Below are positions 43,901 to 54,960 of a stretch of 64,000 bases of DNA, one piece after another. A model generated the notes under the pieces. It searched no databases, was not told the origin of the DNA, and was given only the letters and a program-made list of their open reading frames with translations. Origin of the DNA: Posidonia oceanica (Eukaryota; Streptophyta; Magnoliopsida; Alismatales; Posidoniaceae); the NCBI GenBank assembly GCA_037176725.1, contig JAZBRS010000029.1, positions 120,251,001 through 120,315,000 on the forward strand, given 5' to 3'. Position 1 is the stretch's first letter. Each line of letters opens with the position of its first letter. A program made the translations under genes and the position numbers.

Positions 43901-46900
43901 CAGATCCGGATTCAGCCATCTTTCTTGGGCACAGGTACAATGTTTGCCAGCCACTCAGGATAAAGAACGACCTTCAGAAAGTTGACTCTGAGCTGCTTCA
44001 TTATCTCTTCTTTGATCATGAGCAGCCACTGCGGTCGCCATCTTCTGAGCTTCTGCTTCACTGGCTTGGCATCCGGGTTTAAGGGTAGATTGTGCACCAC
44101 TATTTCTATGTCAAGGCCGACCATATCCTCGTAACTCCAGGCGAAGACATCCGCATATTCTTTCAAGAACGCGATGAATTCTGCTCGAGCCTGGGAGGAC
44201 AGCTGAGCACTGACACGAACTTCTCTGACTTCCTCAGCTGTGCCGATGTTGACAACCTCTGTTTCTTCTTCAACATGGAGGTTGGGGCCTTCTGGGTCGT
44301 CGTCGTAGGGCCGGAACTTGGACAAAGGTTCATTAGTCTCATTCATGCCCGTATCATCCTCCTCTCCATAAGCAATAAGTTCCGAGAGGATCTCTTTCTC
44401 AAAAGAAGGACTTGTGATGTCGAAAGAGTGCATGTGTTCCGTTGCTTGGCCCTGGTGACGCCTCAGGATGGTCACGCTTACGCGAGTGTTCTTGTAGCCT
44501 CGGTGCGCGACCTCCGTCTCAGCAACTCCTTCTACTGCTTGCTCTGGCCTGACTGATTCTGCTGAGCGCTCTACTGATTCTGCTAAGGGCCTTGCTGACT
44601 CTGCTGCTGAAACTGCTGATTGTTCTACTGCTGAGGCTGCTGATAGCTCTGTTACTGATTCTGCTTTCTGCTCTGTTACTGCCGCTGCTTGCACTGCTGA
44701 TGCTTCCTCCTCTGGGTCTTCCAGTGTGCTTGTGGAGGGTATGCCGGACTGGCGGCTGATCTGGGCATTGCCACTCGCTATGCTGCTCAAGTGAGGCATG
44801 TGTTGCACAAACCACCTAGACCCGCCTTCTGGTCGGAGAGTGATGAGCTCATCTGGTCTAGGGGAGTCCGGCGCTGCTGAGTCTTCTTCCAGGACCATGA
44901 TAGAGACATGGTCTTCTTGCAGAGGGGGATCCGCAACCACGGCTTTCCCTTTCCTTTCTGCAACTTGATGCTCTGTCAGGTCTTCTGCTATCGACTTGAG
45001 CTGTTCTTGATAAAGTAGCTCTAAGTCGGACATCCAAGAATCGACCTGGGCTTCTATCGCCACTCCTTCTTCCTCGTCTGAGGGGGAGTCGACGTAGTAG
45101 GCGCCGGGGGCCTGCGGCACTGGCCCGGCTGCCAGACGGATTGCTGCCCTTGGAATCTGCATGATCTGGTTCACGGGCGCGTCCGATGGCGGCAACTCTG
45201 ATGTAGAAGGCCCAAATAGACAGGTCAGCGGTGCCACAGATGGATAAGCTGCCAGGGTCACTGTTGCAGGTGAAGAGTAAGCAGAGACGCTCTTCTGAGG
45301 GCTCAAGGGCCCGGAGAGTGTAGTGCTCAATTGGCCTTTTGTATCGGGCCGTAACTGAGAGAGCGCAGCCTCTGATGCCATGGGGTCTTGCCATGAGAGT
45401 TGCTGCTTGCTGTCAAGAGGATGCGAAGCAGACTGCGCCGGCTGCATTCCTGAAGGTGTGGCTGCTGAAGCGGGCTGAGCCGTGCTGCTGACTGAATTGA
45501 TTAACTGCCCCTCCAGAGATAGGGACAGTGGCATTGATGTTGCTGTGACCGCTGGTAGCTTGCTTGATTCTGCTAGAAGGAGTGTATCTAACTCCTGCAC
45601 TACTGCTGACTGTACTAGTGATGCAGATGTGGCTGTAAAAGAGTGAGAGCTTGCCAGTTCTGCCACAGAGCCTGCTGAGCTGCCTGCTGTTTCTGCTAGA
45701 GGAAGAGCTGAATAGACTGATTGTGTGGCCTCTGCTTTGATTACTGCCTCTGTTGTGCCAGCTGGGACTGCCTCTGTTGTGCCAGACTGCTCCTCGTCCG
45801 AGTAGTAGTCCTCAACACACACCCAATCCTCTGTCGGTGCCGTGTCTTGATCGTCGGTCGATCCCAGGATTCCTGCACTGGTAAAGTTAGTGAGGTCTCT
45901 GGGAATGGCTGGTTCTGGATTGTTGAGCTGAAAGCAGTGATCTTTGTTGGGCTTGGGTTCGTAGCCGAGGCCTTCAGATTTCCTCCGCTCCACTGCTACG
46001 ATCGGCTTTGCGATCCCCTGGCCGTGACGCCCAAGCGGCGTACCCTTTACGTAACCCCACCTATGACATACATTCTCGACCATTCGAAAGGGGTTGCTGT
46101 GAACGGTCAAGGAGTTGACACGTTCAAGATCAGGAATGAAGTTAACCGGCTCGCACCGATTAACGCAATATAGGGCTTCAGAAGTCTCGGGGTTAAACGG
46201 GATAGATTGCGAAGACACGGGGGAGACTGCTTCGATCCGCTCCTTCTCAAAGTTCTCCACCACGACGACAATGACATTATCGCCGCGACGGTACTTTATC
46301 ATTCGATGGAGGGTCGAAGGAAGGACCTGATGCTTGTGGAGCCAAGGGCGCCCAAGCAGAAGATTGAAGTTTGGCTTCAAGTCGACGACATAGAATTCTA
46401 CATCGAAGACGACCGGGCCGATAGCAAGAGGAATAATCAGAATCCCTAGAGTGTCATGGTAAGTGTTGTCAAAAGCTGTCATTCCTTTCACGGCTGGCGT
46501 GATGTCCTCGGCTTTGAATCCAAGCTTGGTTGCAGTACGCAAGGGGCAGACGTTAAGGCCTGACCCATTATCAACCAGTGTTAGGGGAATGTGAAAGTTT
46601 TTGAACTGCACCGTGACGAATAGGGGCTGGATGTGATTAATCCCCGTCGGAGGTAGCTCATCACTCGTAAAAGAGATGACCTGGGGCTCCGCAATCAACC
46701 CAACCATGCTCTCCAAGGCTGAAGGCTCAATGGACTGGGACACACGGGCAGCCTGGAACACGCGAAGAAAAGCCTCGCGGTGTTCGGCAGAGGTGTGGAT
46801 CAAGTCCCAAATGGAAATGTCAGCTTTGACCTTCTTAAGCTGGGAGGTCAAGTCTGCCTTAGGTTGGCTCTTTTTGGCAAGGGGAGGGGTAGTTCTGGCA

Positions 46901-46921
46901 GGCTCTAAGGGGGGTAGTGGC
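40978..46921 (-). pseudogene. TE-G pro-pol, one frame with four premature stops
   Basis: The whole stretch is a single frame of about 1980 codons. Protease: LVDNGSGLNVCP near 46570 and LLLGRPWLH near 46350, with a G-patch-like WGYVKGTPLG..QGI near 46050. A Ser/Ala-rich linker follows to about 44250. Reverse transcriptase carries EVYVDDMI near 43600; then come the gypsy RNase H, an archaeal-type RNase H (NYEAEYEAC, HGDAMLV, NAYADALAT) and integrase with HAGTCGPH, the D-D-35-E core and RPNWRGPFVV. Stops are at 43912 (TGA), 43270 (TAG), 42709 (TAA) and 41836 (TGA); no frameshift was found. Three of the stops fit C-to-T change, as expected from cytosine methylation. Confidence 0.9.
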
Positions 46922-47559
46922 TGTAGCGATCCCGATCAGAATCAGGCTCGCTAATTAGCGGCGATTGGATCCGAGGAAGAGGCTCAACTCGAAAACACTT
47001 AGAATCGAGGAGAAAAAAGGGAAAGATAAGACAAATCAGAGTCGCCACCATGTCTATTAACGGGAGACAAGGAAAACCGGGGGAAATGCGCGAATTAACG
47101 CGCAAAACCAAGCAAGAAATGCAAAGCAGAGCAGTGCAAAGGAAAACAAATGCAAATGAATGCAAATGAGATGACTCTAGCCTAGGATAAGGGCAATATG
47201 GTCATTGCGGGCCAAAAGACAGGGCAAGGACTCCTGTTACGTGCGGGGAAGGTGTTAGGCACCCCCGACACGCCCGAGAATCGGTCTTTCTAGGCTTACG
47301 CTCGCATATGCAGGGAAATGCAGGATTGAATGCCTATGTGCCTATGAATGCTTAAATGAATGCTCAAGGAGTGCTCTAAGTGGGAAAATGCAAGGCAGAG
47401 AAGTAAACGTGCTCTCTAAATGCTCAGCTACGCTGTCTGTGTTCCGAACCAGGCGAAACCTAGCTCGTGAGAACTCCAGACAGTAAGCATCATAGCCCTA
47501 TATGCAAATGCAGACGAGAAAGCAAAACAGCGTTAAAATCATGCAATGCGATCGACATG

Positions 47560-48180
47560 CAAGAGAAAACGGCGTAAAACGCGCAAAACGAAGCGAGAAA
47601 CAAGAATGCACGCAAAACGATGCGAAAGAGCGAAACCGGTGCGCAAAACAAGCGAAAAAAAGTAAGGCGGCACGCAAAACGAGACAATAAAACAGAATGG
47701 TACGCAAAACGATGCAAAAAGAACGAAACTGGCACGCAAAGCAAGCGAAAAACAAGACGGGCGCGAAACGAGGCAAGAAAGCAGAATGGCACGCAAAACG
47801 GTGCGAAAAGAACGAAATCGACGGGCAAAATGAGCGAAAAAGCAAGGCGGCACGCAAAACGAGACAACAAAACAGAATGGCACGCAAAACGATGCAAAAA
47901 GAACGAAATCGGCACGCAAAGCAAGCGAAAAACAAGACGGGCGCGAAACGAGGCAAGAAAGCAGAATGGCACGCAAAACGGTGCAAAAGAAACGAAATCG
48001 GCAGGCAAAATGAGCGAAAAAGCAAGGCGGCACGCAAAACGAGACAACAAAACAGAATGGCACGCAAAACGATGCAAAAAGAACGAAACTGAGCACGCGA
48101 AATGGTGCCAAAACAAGACGGGCGCGCAAAACGGTGCAAAAGCAAAGCAGGCACGCAAAACGGTGCCAAAACAGCAGAAC
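47560..48180. repeat. Minisatellite with 180-bp higher-order unit
   Basis: GCACGCAAAACG words recur at about 30 bp. A longer unit beginning CACGCAAAACGAGACAA repeats at 47671, 47851 and 48031, exactly 180 bp apart and nearly identical. Minus-strand ORFs of 196-276 codons across it are repeat products. Confidence 0.9.
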
Positions 48181-48879
48181 AAAACCCCGGAAAAGCTATG
48201 CGAATGCTAATGCAAAGAAAAAGATCAGCAGAAGCCAAAGAGAGGTAAGACAGCGCGTGTGTGAGAACAGACGCTGTTCGGGGCCGCACAGAGCAGGTGT
48301 AAAGACCTGCAAAGGGGAGAGTGAGCAAACGGAGGGATTACCGCCTCTTTGTGACCGTTTCCCACTAAACCGCTCCACGGTGTGTCTCGCACGCTGCCCA
48401 AAGCTCGCGATGCGATCGGATCGTGGAAAAGGGGGAAGAAAGTCACATTAAGTGGCAAATCCAGGGAAAACACAACACAAAACACTCAAGAATACGCGAA
48501 ACGAGGATTGGAATTGATAGACAAGAAGGGGAGGTCCTATTCTACATGCTCCAAGAGACCGAAAGCGAAAATGAAGCAAACTATGCAAACGGCATGCGAT
48601 TGAATGCAATGCAAAGGTTCAGGAGGGCATACCTGGAAATCCTGGGGTCTGATCTGAAATCTGCTTGGTCCGTGCTGAAGAGCGCTTCGCTGCAGTCGCC
48701 TGGGCAGCTTGTTTAGGAAGATCCAACGGCCGGATTGAAAGATATCGCAGCTTCAGGGCGGAAAGGCCAGAACAGGAGAGAAGAACAGACCTAGGTGTTC
48801 AGGAGGTCCTAGGGGTGTGCAAAAGGGTCCTCCCAGGTGGATGGGAGCTGAGGGGGCTCTGGTGTGTGCAAAAGAAACT

Positions 48880-49870
48880 TAATGCAAAGCTACATGAATG
48901 CAAATGCATGCAAGGTGCCAGAAAAGACAAGGAGGAAGACTTTTTAGAAAAAAAGGAGTTCAAATGCTATTTTTAAAAAGAAAAGGGGCTTAAATGCAAA
49001 TTTTTGAAAAGGATGGGGCTTACAGGCAGGGATTCTGAGAACAGGAGGTGGCAGAGGGTAGTTTTGCAAAAAATAGGCTTCAGAACACAGCTTTTAAAAG
49101 TTGGTATGTATCAGAGGAGGTTTTGACAGCGAAGGACAAGCAAAAAGCAATTTTTTAAAACATGAGGGGCTAAAATGCAATTTTTCCAGAAAACAGGGTC
49201 CTGGGGAGTCTGAGAATGCAAGTGGAGGGTCTATATGCAATTTTGTAAGAATGGGAGCTAAGATGCAACTTTAGGGGCAAAACGGTCTTTTTACATGACT
49301 TTAAGGGGATGCAAGGACCTATATGTCATTTTTAAATCATGCAAGGGTCAAGTATGCAATTTTAGATGCAAAATGTGTTCTGAAATCACTGACCATGGAC
49401 TGACATGCAATTTTTGAAAATGCAAGGTTGAAAATGCAATGCAATAAGCTAAGATGCATGCAAAATGATCATTATGCATTTAAAAAGGACCTAGATGCAA
49501 AAAAGAAAAATCAGAGGGGCAAACATGCAATACAGTAAGCAAACAATTTAAATTAAGACCTAGGTTCTACATTACAATGGATCAGACAGCAAAAATGGAA
49601 AAAACAGGGATATAGAATGCAATACAATAAGGCAAACTATGCATATTAAGATTACATGAACTACTGTAGGACCTGGATGCGAATATTGAAAGCATAGGGG
49701 CTGAAACGAAATTTTTTATAACTAGCAAACACAGTAAGTGGACTTTCATGCAAATATTGAAAACTATAAACAGATCCTGCAATTTAACATGGTTTTAGAT
49801 CAAAATAACATAAGTTTAAACATGCTTTGGACTTAAACGCAATAATCAAAAACTTAAACGAAAGAAATGC
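48880..49870. repeat. Degenerate ATGCAATTTT array in TE-H LTR
   Basis: Same irregular word set and LTR position as 30900-31950. Confidence 0.6.
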
Positions 49871-52800
49871 AATGTAAAAAAAATTACCTAAGTTAACAAA
49901 AGAAAGAAAAAGAAGGGGAGGACTTACAGTGGAGGAGGCCGACCTTCGCCGGCGATTCCTCCAGGCCGGTGGAGGAGGGGTGACGCGAGGCGGCGGCAGG
50001 CGGGGGGGAAGCTGCGGGGTGCGACGGAGGCGAGGAGGGGCACGGCGGTGCGTCGGCGGCGGCGGAGACGCGCGGGATGGCTGCTGTCCTTGCAGCTCCG
50101 GCGACCGGTGCCGGAGAAGAAGGTAACTCCGGCGAGTCTTTGCGGGCAGCACAGGTGACGAAACGCCTCGGGGAAAAGCCGAGGAGCAAGAGGGCGACGA
50201 GGGGAATCCGGGGGAAGCTTGCCTCGGACCTTTCGCACGCCGGAACAGCCCACCCACCTGGGTGGCTTTCGGCCGGCCGGAGAAGAGTGGGGACGGCGGA
50301 GGACGGCGGCTGCTGCGTTGGGGAGCTCGGGGGGCGTTGCCGGAGGCCCGAGGAGGATGACGGAGGTCTTCGGGGGGTCTTCTACGGCCTGGAGCAAGAT
50401 CTGGTTCAGTGGAGGCTCAGCTGTGAAGGCCGAGGTGGGTGCGGCGTTGTGCGGCGTTCCAGGCCGAGGCAAGGGTACGGGCGGCTAGGTGGTTGCTTGG
50501 GGAGTGCGTGGGAGGAATCGGAAGTGGATTTCACTGAGTGTAGAGGAAGTTATGGGAGTTTGAAGTTTTTGGCAAAAATGAGGACCCAAGTGTTTGTAGT
50601 GGACTGTGAGGAGTGTGGAAGGTTTTAGGGCGCGATTTTGGGTGGCTTGGGAAGGTGGTTGCTTGGTGAGTCTGATGGCAAAGTTCTGGGATTTTAGGAG
50701 GCTCGTGGTGGTGGATTTGCAATGGGGAAGGTCGGCAAGATGGTGTTGGGTGCTGAAGAGTTTGGGGCTTGATTCCGGGAAGGTTTGAAGGTGTTTTTCA
50801 GTTTTGGAAGAAGGGTGAGGGAGCTGGGAGCTTGGTCTGTGCAGGTGTATTGGCCGAACCCCTTTCTCGTTCTAAAATCTCAAGTTTTGTTGCCTCAAAG
50901 TTGCTGGTTTCCAACAGTCAAAGGGAGGGCATGGGTCTCTGTTTTCTGCCACCATTGGCAGGGCATGGAGGGAATGGTCTTGGTCGTGGGTCGTGGGTGA
51001 TGGTGGGAGGTCAAGGTGGTGTCAGGGAGGTTTGAAAAAAAAGAAAACCAATGGGGGAGAGGTGTTGTCGTTTGCAGGTTGTGAGAGAGGAGGAGAGTGG
51101 AAGAAGAAGAAGGGATGGAGGGAAGAAGAAGAAGTTGGACATGGGCTGGGCCTTGAGCACAGTAAAAGGAAAGAAAATGAAGGGGAGGAAGAGAGGAATG
51201 AGAAGTGGGAAAGAAAGTAAAGAAGAAGAAGAAAGGAAGAGAAAGGAAATAAAATTAGAAGAAGAAAAAAAAAAAAAAAAAACTAAAAATAAGTAAAAAT
51301 ACTAGAAAAGTTGTGTTGTGAGTTAGGATTTTAATTAGATTTTTAGTGACTGTTTTTAGGTTAATTAGTGTGTTTTGGGCTTGATTAGGGTTTTAGGGTT
51401 TTGGTTTTGCTTTTAATTAGTTTTCACTTGATTAAGTGTTTGTTAAATCCTTTTAAATTGTTTTAAAAATTGTGTTTTTCTTGTTGAGCATTTTAGGATA
51501 TTGATTAGGATTTTTTAGGATTTATTTTCATATTAATTAGGATTGTTTTTAGGTTTTTAAGTTTTAGTCTTCTTAGGGTTTTTCTTTCTTAAGTCTTTTG
51601 GATTAGGTTTTTTAATTTTTATTTGCTGATTTTTCTTGATGTTTTTTAATTAGGTTTCTCTTGTTTGATTAAGAGTCTTCAAGTCCTTTTGATGTGTTCT
51701 TCATTCTTTTTAATTGAGTTCTCAAATTGTTTTTCTTAGGTTTGTTAAGTTAAGCTTTTTCTTTCATTAATTACTTATCTTAGTGTTCTTAATTGTTTCA
51801 CTTCTCTTTTAGGGTTTATTTTTTAATTCTTTTGGTAGGGTTTTCACTTTTGGTGGGTCTTGATTTTGTTTTAGTTTTTTCCTAGATTTTTCAGTATTTT
51901 ATTTTGGTTTGTTTCGCATTTTTTAGTTTGCATGCCTGATTTTCTTTTTAGCTTGATTTAGTTAAGTTTAAGTTTTTTTAATTGATTGCTTAATATTTTT
52001 TAATTGTTTTCCTTAGAGTTCTGGTTTGTCTCTTTTATGTTTTGGAATTTTATGGATTTTTAGGGGTTTTTATGGGTTTTTGCAAAAGAAAGAAAAGGAG
52101 AAGAGAAGGAGGAAGAAAATGGAAAAAGGGAGAAATAAAAGGGAAAGAGATGAGTTGGAGGGAAATGATTTTTTAAAATTCAGAGAAAATGCTAAAAATA
52201 AAATAAAAATAGGGATAAGATAGAGAAGGGATAGAAGCACAAAGGGGGCCCACAGCCAGGCCAGGGAAAGGGCAAGAAGGGGATGAAAAGGGAGATGATA
52301 ATCAGGAGAGAGAGAGGAGAGAGAAAATGATAATCCTGGAGAGAGAAAAGGATAATTTGGATGAAAGGGGGTCTTAAGGGTTTTGGAATGAAGTGAAAAT
52401 TGGTGAGTGGGTAGTCTAGGGTTTGAGGTGTTGGTCCTGAAGTTTTGGTTTGATTCTAAAAAGGTTTTGGAGGGGTTTCAAGGTGTAGAAAAAGGGGAGA
52501 TTCACCTAGGTTTTCTAGGGTTTTTGGGAATGGGTTAGGTTTAGAAATTTCTAGGTTCTAGAGTAGGTTTGTTGAGTGGGTGGTGGTGGATTTTCCTATG
52601 GATTCTGGTCAAGTTTTGAGCTCGGGAAGAGGGGTAAAGGCTTAGGTCAAGTTGGCTAGTTTTGAAGGGTAAAAAGGAGGGTTAGGGTTTGGTTTTGGCT
52701 TGGGTTTTGGATGGTTTCAGGGTTAGGTTTTGGGACGGTTCCAGGGTAAGGTTTTGGGGTTAGAAAATGGGTGTGGTTCTAGGTTTGGCTTTGAGGTTTG

Positions 52801-52911
52801 AGCTGGAGTTTTGATTTGGGAAGAAGGATGAAGAGAAATGTGCGATTTTGGGTTTTTCCTAGCCGCCAGAGAGGTCCGCCGATTCAGCCTTGTCGAAATG
52901 GGGTGTCAACA

Positions 52912-52929
52912 GATGCCCCTCCCTGAGCG
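52912..52929 (-). other. TE-H polypurine tract
   Basis: The minus strand reads GCTCAGGGAGGGGCATC before TGTTGACACCCC. It is enclosed by two nested inverted repeats: 52896-52907 with 52968-52979, and 52921-52928 with 52953-52960. Confidence 0.8.
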
Positions 52930-53458
52930 AGGTCAAGGGGACCGAGACCGCTGCTCAGGGTTGACAAGACACCCCATTTGACCGGAGGGCCAAAAGATTT
53001 GCTATTGGCGTGAGTTACTTATTCGGCGGATGCACCGAACGTCATAGCCCATTGCCGCAGTGCGAGACGCTAGGTGCAGATGAATGATGCTAAGTATGCA
53101 ATGCATGCTAATGCGATGCAAAAGTTAGTACAAAAGTTAGCGTAACTAGAAGAGATGCTGATGCCACGCAAGTGATGCTGATGATGTTGAATTAATATGC
53201 AATGCTAGCTGAGAAAGTACGGAGACGATGCAAAAGAGAAGATAAAAGGACGCGATGTGGCGCAAGGATCTGGCAGGGAGGCCAAACTTACGCGACAAAG
53301 CGAGGGGAAACAGGGTGCAGCTTGTCCCCGTCTGGGGAACAAGCCAGCAGGAAAGAAAAGAGTGCGAGGGGAGAGAGGCCAACTCTCCTATCGCAGAAAG
53401 GGGGTGCGTGACTTTGTCTTCCTGGGACAAGGTCACGCCGAAAAGGAGAAAAAAAAAT
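52930..53458 (-). other. TE-H 3' untranslated block next to PPT
   Basis: Non-coding, related to 35273-35759. It contains the conserved GAGTTACTTATTC..GGATGCACCGAA block, ATGC-rich sequence and a CCAACTCTCCTATCGCAG block. Confidence 0.55.
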
Positions 53459-54470
53459 GATAAGGTGACGGGCTTATCGTCCGGATAGTTTACGGTCCTA
53501 TCAGCCGGGAGTGACAGTTTACGGTCCTGTCAACCGGAGCAGTTGTGAGTGATAGTTACTGGATATCAGCCGTATAACATGGTTGTGGGTGATAGTTTAG
53601 GAGTATCAGCCTAACGACAGTTTACGGTCCTGTCAACCGGTGGATAGTTTACAGACCTATCAACTGGAGCGACAGTTTACGGTCCTGTCAACCGGAAACC
53701 ACAAGCCATGAGTGATAGTTACTGGATATCAGCCGTATAACGCAATGCCGGATAGTTTACAGTCTATCATCTGGAACGACAGTTTACGGTCCTGTCAACC
53801 GGCGGATAGTTTACAGACCTATCAACTGGAGGATAGTTTACAGTCCTATCAACTGGAAACGGCATTGCGAGGGACAGTTACTGGATGTCAGCCGTATAAC
53901 ATCACTGCGCGTGGTAGTTTACAGTCCTACCAACTGGAGGATAGTTTACAGACCTATCAACTGGAGCGACAGTTTACGGTCCTGTCAACCGGCGGATAGT
54001 TTACAGACCTATCAACTGGAAACGCGCAATGATGAGGGATAGTTACTGGATATCAGCCGTATAATGCAATTGCTGGTGATAGTTTAGGAATATCAGCCTA
54101 ACGACAGTTTACGGTCCTGTCAACCGGTGGATAGTTTACAGACCTATCAACTGGAGGATAGTTTACAGACCTATCAACTGGAAACCGCAATTGCAAGGGA
54201 CAGTTACTGGATGTCAGCCGTATAATGTAATTGCACGCGATAGTTTACAGACCTATCAACTGGAGCGACAGTTTACGGTCCTGTCAACCGGCGGATAGTT
54301 TACAGACCTATCAACTGGAAAAGTGCAATTACGAGGGACAGTTACTGGATGTCAGCCGTATAACACAACTGCGGGCCAACCATGGATCGGCCAGAAGATA
54401 GTTTAGGTTATCAGCCTGAGAGTGATTGATTGTTGATAGTTTCGGATATCAGCCTAGCACGAGTGATTGA
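53459..54470. repeat. TE-H hairpin array
   Basis: It starts with GATAAG (53459-53464)/CTTATC (53473-53478). GATAG/CTATC (53484-53502) and GACAG/CTGTC (53513-53531) follow, sharing the loop TTTACGGTC. Units alternate GATAGTTTACAGACCTATC and GACAGTTTACGGTCCTGTC, and a third type, GATAGTTACTGGATATC or GACAGTTACTGGATGTC, marks larger blocks. Confidence 0.9.
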
Positions 54471-54960
54471 TTGATTGATTGATAAGAGGGGACGAGAGCA
54501 TGATGAGAATGATAAGATATCGGACTTATCGGCCGGCAAAGAGGGGATGAGGTAATGATGAGAAGTTAAGCTAAAGAGGGGGATGAGATCATGATAAGAA
54601 GCTAAGCTAAAGAAGGGGGTGAGATCATGATGAGAATTTAAGCTAAAGAAGGGGATGAGATCATGATGAGAATTTAAGCTAAAGAAGGGGATGAGATCAT
54701 GATGAGAATTTAAGCTAAAGAGGGGGGTGAGATCATGATGAGAATTTAAGCTAAAGAGGGGGATGAGATCATGATGAGAAGCTAAGCTAAAGAGGGGGAT
54801 GAGATCATGATGAGAATTTAAGCTAAAGAGGGGGATGAGATCATGATGAGAATTGTTGATTGATAAGATATCGGACTTATCGGCCGGCAAAGAGGGGATG
54901 AGGGAATGATGAGAATGATAAGATATCGGACTTATCGGCCGGCAAAGAAGGGGTAAGGGA
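54471..54960. repeat. TE-H 36-bp tandem array
   Basis: The unit, ATTTAAGCTAAAGAGGGGG followed by ATGAGATCATGATGAGA, is 36 bp and occurs about nine times. It is bordered by GATAAGATATCGGACTTATC units. Confidence 0.9.

Larger units (their letters stand above)
29306..46921 (-). mobile_element. TE-G: Tat/Ogre-like element with additional ORF, 5' part missing
   Basis: Minus-strand order: gag/protease linker (46921), protease, reverse transcriptase, two RNase H domains, integrase (ends 40978), spacer, additional ORF (39468-38266), hairpin arrays, polypurine tract (35255) and 3' LTR (35254-29306). The frame is open right up to 46921, where TE-H starts, so the gag and 5' LTR should lie beyond TE-H outside the window. 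An additional ORF between pol and 3' LTR is known from several Tat-group elements. The five bases left of 29306 are GATAG. Confidence 0.8.
46922..52911 (-). mobile_element. TE-H 3' LTR (about 6.0 kb)
   Basis: The edges are TGTAGCGATCCC at 46922 and GGGGTGTCAACA at 52911. Block order is identical to the TE-G LTR, with an expanded minisatellite (47560-48180), an AT-rich array (48880-49870), a GC-rich zone (49920-50500), GA tracts and a T/G-rich zone (51300-52080). The GC-rich zone differs most from TE-G. No gene is seen. Confidence 0.85.

Noticed and set aside
47490..48328. Minus-strand ORFs of 196-276 codons rich in Phe, Cys, Leu and Arg (also at 4569-5278 and 29808-30321)
   Set aside because: They follow the 30-bp/180-bp repeat period, are open in several frames and on both strands, and lie within LTRs. 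No domain is visible.
29306..52911. LTRs at 29306-35254 and 46922-52911 as the two LTRs of one element
   Set aside because: Each is followed on its right by its own polypurine tract, and no primer-binding site precedes 46922; the TE-G frame runs straight into the junction. They are two 3' LTRs.
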